A stretch of DNA of 6,829 bases, taken from positions 1 to 6,829 of the forward strand of contig CAZZLN010000069.1 of NCBI GenBank assembly GCA_964654945.1, written 5' to 3'. Of this stretch, positions 5,791-6,829 are shown piece by piece (within the stretch, counting starts at the first letter, position 1; every line of letters starts with the position of its first letter). The translations under genes and the position numbers were made by a program. The notes under the pieces are model-generated. The model was not told the origin of the DNA. It saw only the letters and a list, made by a program, of their open reading frames with translations, and did no database searches. The stretch comes from HGM11788 sp964654945 (lineage in GTDB: Bacteria > Bacillota > Clostridia > Lachnospirales > CAG-274).

Positions 5791-6735
5791 ATGTTAAATG
5801 CTATTCTTTTTCCCGTACTTGTTTTAGGCTGTATGGGTGTGGTTTTTGGTGCTGTTTTAGGCTTTGCTTCTATTATATTTAAGGTTGAACAGGACCCTAA
5901 GGTTCCTCTTATCAGAGAATGTTTGCCCGGTGCAAACTGCGGCGGCTGCGGCTATGCAGGCTGTGACGCTCTTGCAGAAGCTATTGCAAAGGGTGATGCT
6001 CCGGTAAATGCCTGTCCTGTTGGCGGTTCTGCCGTTTCTGAAAAGGTCAGTGCAGTTATGGGTGTTGAAGCCGGTGACAGCGTTAAAATGACTGCCTTTG
6101 TAAAATGTAAGGGTACTTGCGACAAGGCTAAAAATAAATTTGAATACTATGGTGCAGATGACTGTGCTCTTGAAAATGCAGTAAACGGCGGTCACAAGGC
6201 TTGCAATTATGGCTGTCTTGGCGACGGTAACTGTGTCAAAGCCTGTGCATTTGATGCTTTAAGCATTGTTGACGGCGTTGCAGTTGTTGACAAAGAAAAA
6301 TGTGTTGCCTGCGGTGCTTGTATTAAGGCTTGTCCTAAGCAGTTAATTGAGCTTGTGCCTTATGATAAGAATATAAGAGTTGCTTGTAATTCTCATGATA
6401 TGCCTAAGGCAACAAAGGATAACTGTTCTGCAGGCTGTATGGGCTGCAGTATTTGTGCCAGAAACTGTCCTAAGAAGGCAATTATTATGGATAAGTTTCT
6501 TGCTAAGGTTGACTATGAAAATTGTGTACAGTGCGGTATTTGTACTAATAAATGTCCAACAGGCGCTATTTCTAATATTGAAAAGGTTGAAGAGCCTGTT
6601 GAAGCTGCTGCTGCAGAGGAAAAGCCTGCTGAAGCTAAAGCGGAAGAAAAGCCTGTTGAAGCTGCTTCTACAGAGGAAAAGCCTGTTGAAGCTAAAGCAG
6701 AAGAAAAGCCTGCTGAAGAAAAAACAGAAGCTTAA
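5791..6735 (+). CDS. rnfB: Rnf complex subunit RnfB (ferredoxin-oxidising, multi-cluster Fe-S protein) with repeat tail
   Basis: RnfB is the electron entry subunit that accepts electrons from reduced ferredoxin. Residues 1-30 form a single membrane anchor. The four-cysteine domain CLPGANCGGCGYAGC follows (Cys50/53/58 plus Cys75 in ACP). Ferredoxin-like motifs come next: Cys138/142/148/152, Cys171/174/177/181, Cys216/219/222/226 and Cys245/248/251/255, enough for several [4Fe-4S] clusters. The motif at 148-154 reads CVKACAF, where many homologues have CPF. After the last cluster, residues about 266-314 are a low-complexity Glu/Ala/Lys/Pro tail built from repeats; the core without it is a typical RnfB of about 265 residues. 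AAGGAGGG (5775-5782) lies 8 bases before the ATG, and the gene follows rnfA by 19 bases. It is the last rnf gene, as in other clostridial CDGEAB operons. Confidence 0.97.
   Translation: MLNAILFPVLVLGCMGVVFGAVLGFASIIFKVEQDPKVPLIRECLPGANCGGCGYAGCDALAEAIAKGDAPVNACPVGGSAVSEKVSAVMGVEAGDSVKMTAFVKCKGTCDKAKNKFEYYGADDCALENAVNGGHKACNYGCLGDGNCVKACAFDALSIVDGVAVVDKEKCVACGACIKACPKQLIELVPYDKNIRVACNSHDMPKATKDNCSAGCMGCSICARNCPKKAIIMDKFLAKVDYENCVQCGICTNKCPTGAISNIEKVEEPVEAAAAEEKPAEAKAEEKPVEAASTEEKPVEAKAEEKPAEEKTEA
6601..6732 (+). repeat. 57-base tandem repeat encoding the RnfB C-terminal tail
   Basis: Two in-frame 57-base units (6601-6657 and 6658-6714) are followed by a degenerate 18-base remnant. The encoded units are EAAAAEEKPAEAKAEEKPV and EAASTEEKPVEAKAEEKPA, each made of two shorter pieces ending EEKP(A/V). 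The DNA copies are nearly identical, pointing to recent slippage or unequal recombination. Copy number could vary between strains. The encoded tail is acidic, probably disordered, and on the cytoplasmic side with the cluster domains. Confidence 0.85.
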
Positions 6736-6742
6736 TAAATTT

Positions 6743-6762
6743 AATAATGCCAAGGCATTATT
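6743..6762 (+). terminator. Hairpin just downstream of rnfB, weak terminator candidate
   Basis: AATAATGCC (6743-6751) and GGCATTATT (6754-6762) form a perfect inverted repeat 7 bases after the rnfB stop, in practice an 8-pair stem with a CAAG tetraloop. It is the right place for the end of the rnf transcript. The only Ts on its 3' side lie within the stem and no T-run follows, so Rho-independent termination is doubtful. Protection of the mRNA 3' end is another possibility. Confidence 0.35.
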
Positions 6763-6763
6763 G

Positions 6764-6829
6764 TGCGGCGTGTATGTCAGCTTTGCTGACATATTCCTCT
6801 GCACACGCCTGCAATCCTGCCGTAGGCTT
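6764..6829. repeat. Compound palindromic element, possibly a dispersed repeat or structured RNA (cut by window edge)
   Basis: TATGTCAGC (6773-6781) and GCTGACATA (6785-6793) form a perfect 9-base stem with a TTT loop. It is enclosed by GGCGTG (6767-6772) pairing with CACGCC (6804-6809), and TGC (6764-6766) can pair with GCA (6811-6813). A further GCC-GTA-GGC mini-palindrome lies at 6819-6827. From 6763 to the end, 37 of 67 bases are G or C, clearly above the A/T-rich DNA around it. Such composition and nested symmetry fit a REP-like intergenic repeat, though I see only one copy here. It does not resemble a tRNA, rRNA or CRISPR repeat. Confidence 0.4.

Noticed and set aside
1912..6195. Minus-strand frames opposite rnfC (1912-2127), rnfD (3063-3245), rnfE (4860-5132) and rnfB (5857-6195)
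   Set aside because: All are antisense to secure rnf genes and show no independent coding evidence.
6601..6732. Repeats at the end of rnfB as a CRISPR array
   Set aside because: The units are in frame, adjacent without spacers and continue the rnfB protein, so they are coding tandem repeats.
1687..6735. The cluster as a Na+-translocating NADH:quinone oxidoreductase (Nqr) or a novel electron-transfer system
   Set aside because: Gene order CDGEAB, a ferredoxin-type RnfB and a two-cluster RnfC define a standard Rnf complex; no NqrF or NqrA is present.
6343..6804. Long minus-strand frame opposite the end of rnfB
   Set aside because: It exists because the Glu/Lys-rich repeat tail reads as Phe/Leu/Ser-rich sequence on the other strand; no homology pattern or ribosome-binding site supports it.

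Overview
The window comes from a low-GC anaerobe, most likely a fermentative member of the class Clostridia. The grounds are the complete rnfCDGEAB cluster in the gene order known from Acetobacterium and Clostridium, strong AGGAGG ribosome-binding sites before every gene, A/T-rich codon choice, very A/T-rich intergenic DNA, and a short 'MKKxYxKPE' peptide of a kind common in gut Clostridia. A finer placement cannot be supported from the sequence.

Left part (1-1278, minus strand): a two-gene unit read leftwards. First comes a 50-residue peptide of unknown function (1126-1278). Seventeen bases later comes a secreted protein (1-1108), cut by the window edge after 369 codons. It has a clear signal peptide, an unrecognised N-terminal half, and a beta-rich segment beginning TWDF that resembles accessory modules of secreted polysaccharide-degrading proteins.

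Middle (about 1294-1686): a divergent intergenic region of about 390 bases. On the minus strand it holds a possible promoter and a hairpin followed by a T-rich run, placed in the leader of the peptide gene like an attenuator. On the plus strand it holds a good sigma-A-type promoter (TTGAAT-17-TATTAT) and a leader of about 100 bases with two nested inverted repeats ending just before the rnfC ribosome-binding site.

Right part (1687-6735, plus strand): six tightly packed genes, rnfC, rnfD, rnfG, rnfE, rnfA and rnfB, with gaps of -1 to 19 bases. Together they encode the whole membrane-bound Rnf complex. RnfB takes electrons from reduced ferredoxin. They then pass through the [2Fe-2S] site shared by RnfA and RnfE and the covalent flavins of RnfG and RnfD, and reach the FMN and Fe-S clusters of RnfC, which reduces NAD+. 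The downhill electron flow drives export of Na+ or H+. All expected cofactor residues are visible. RnfB ends in a Glu/Ala/Lys/Pro repeat tail. The ApbE flavin transferase needed to load RnfG and RnfD is not in the window.

End (6736-6829): a hairpin just after rnfB, then a distinctly G/C-richer stretch with a compound stem-loop that looks like a dispersed palindromic repeat or structured RNA, running to the window edge.

The central system is a well-known one. The less-explained parts are the peptide/secreted-protein unit with its attenuator-like leader, the rnf leader structure, the RnfB tail and the terminal palindromic element.
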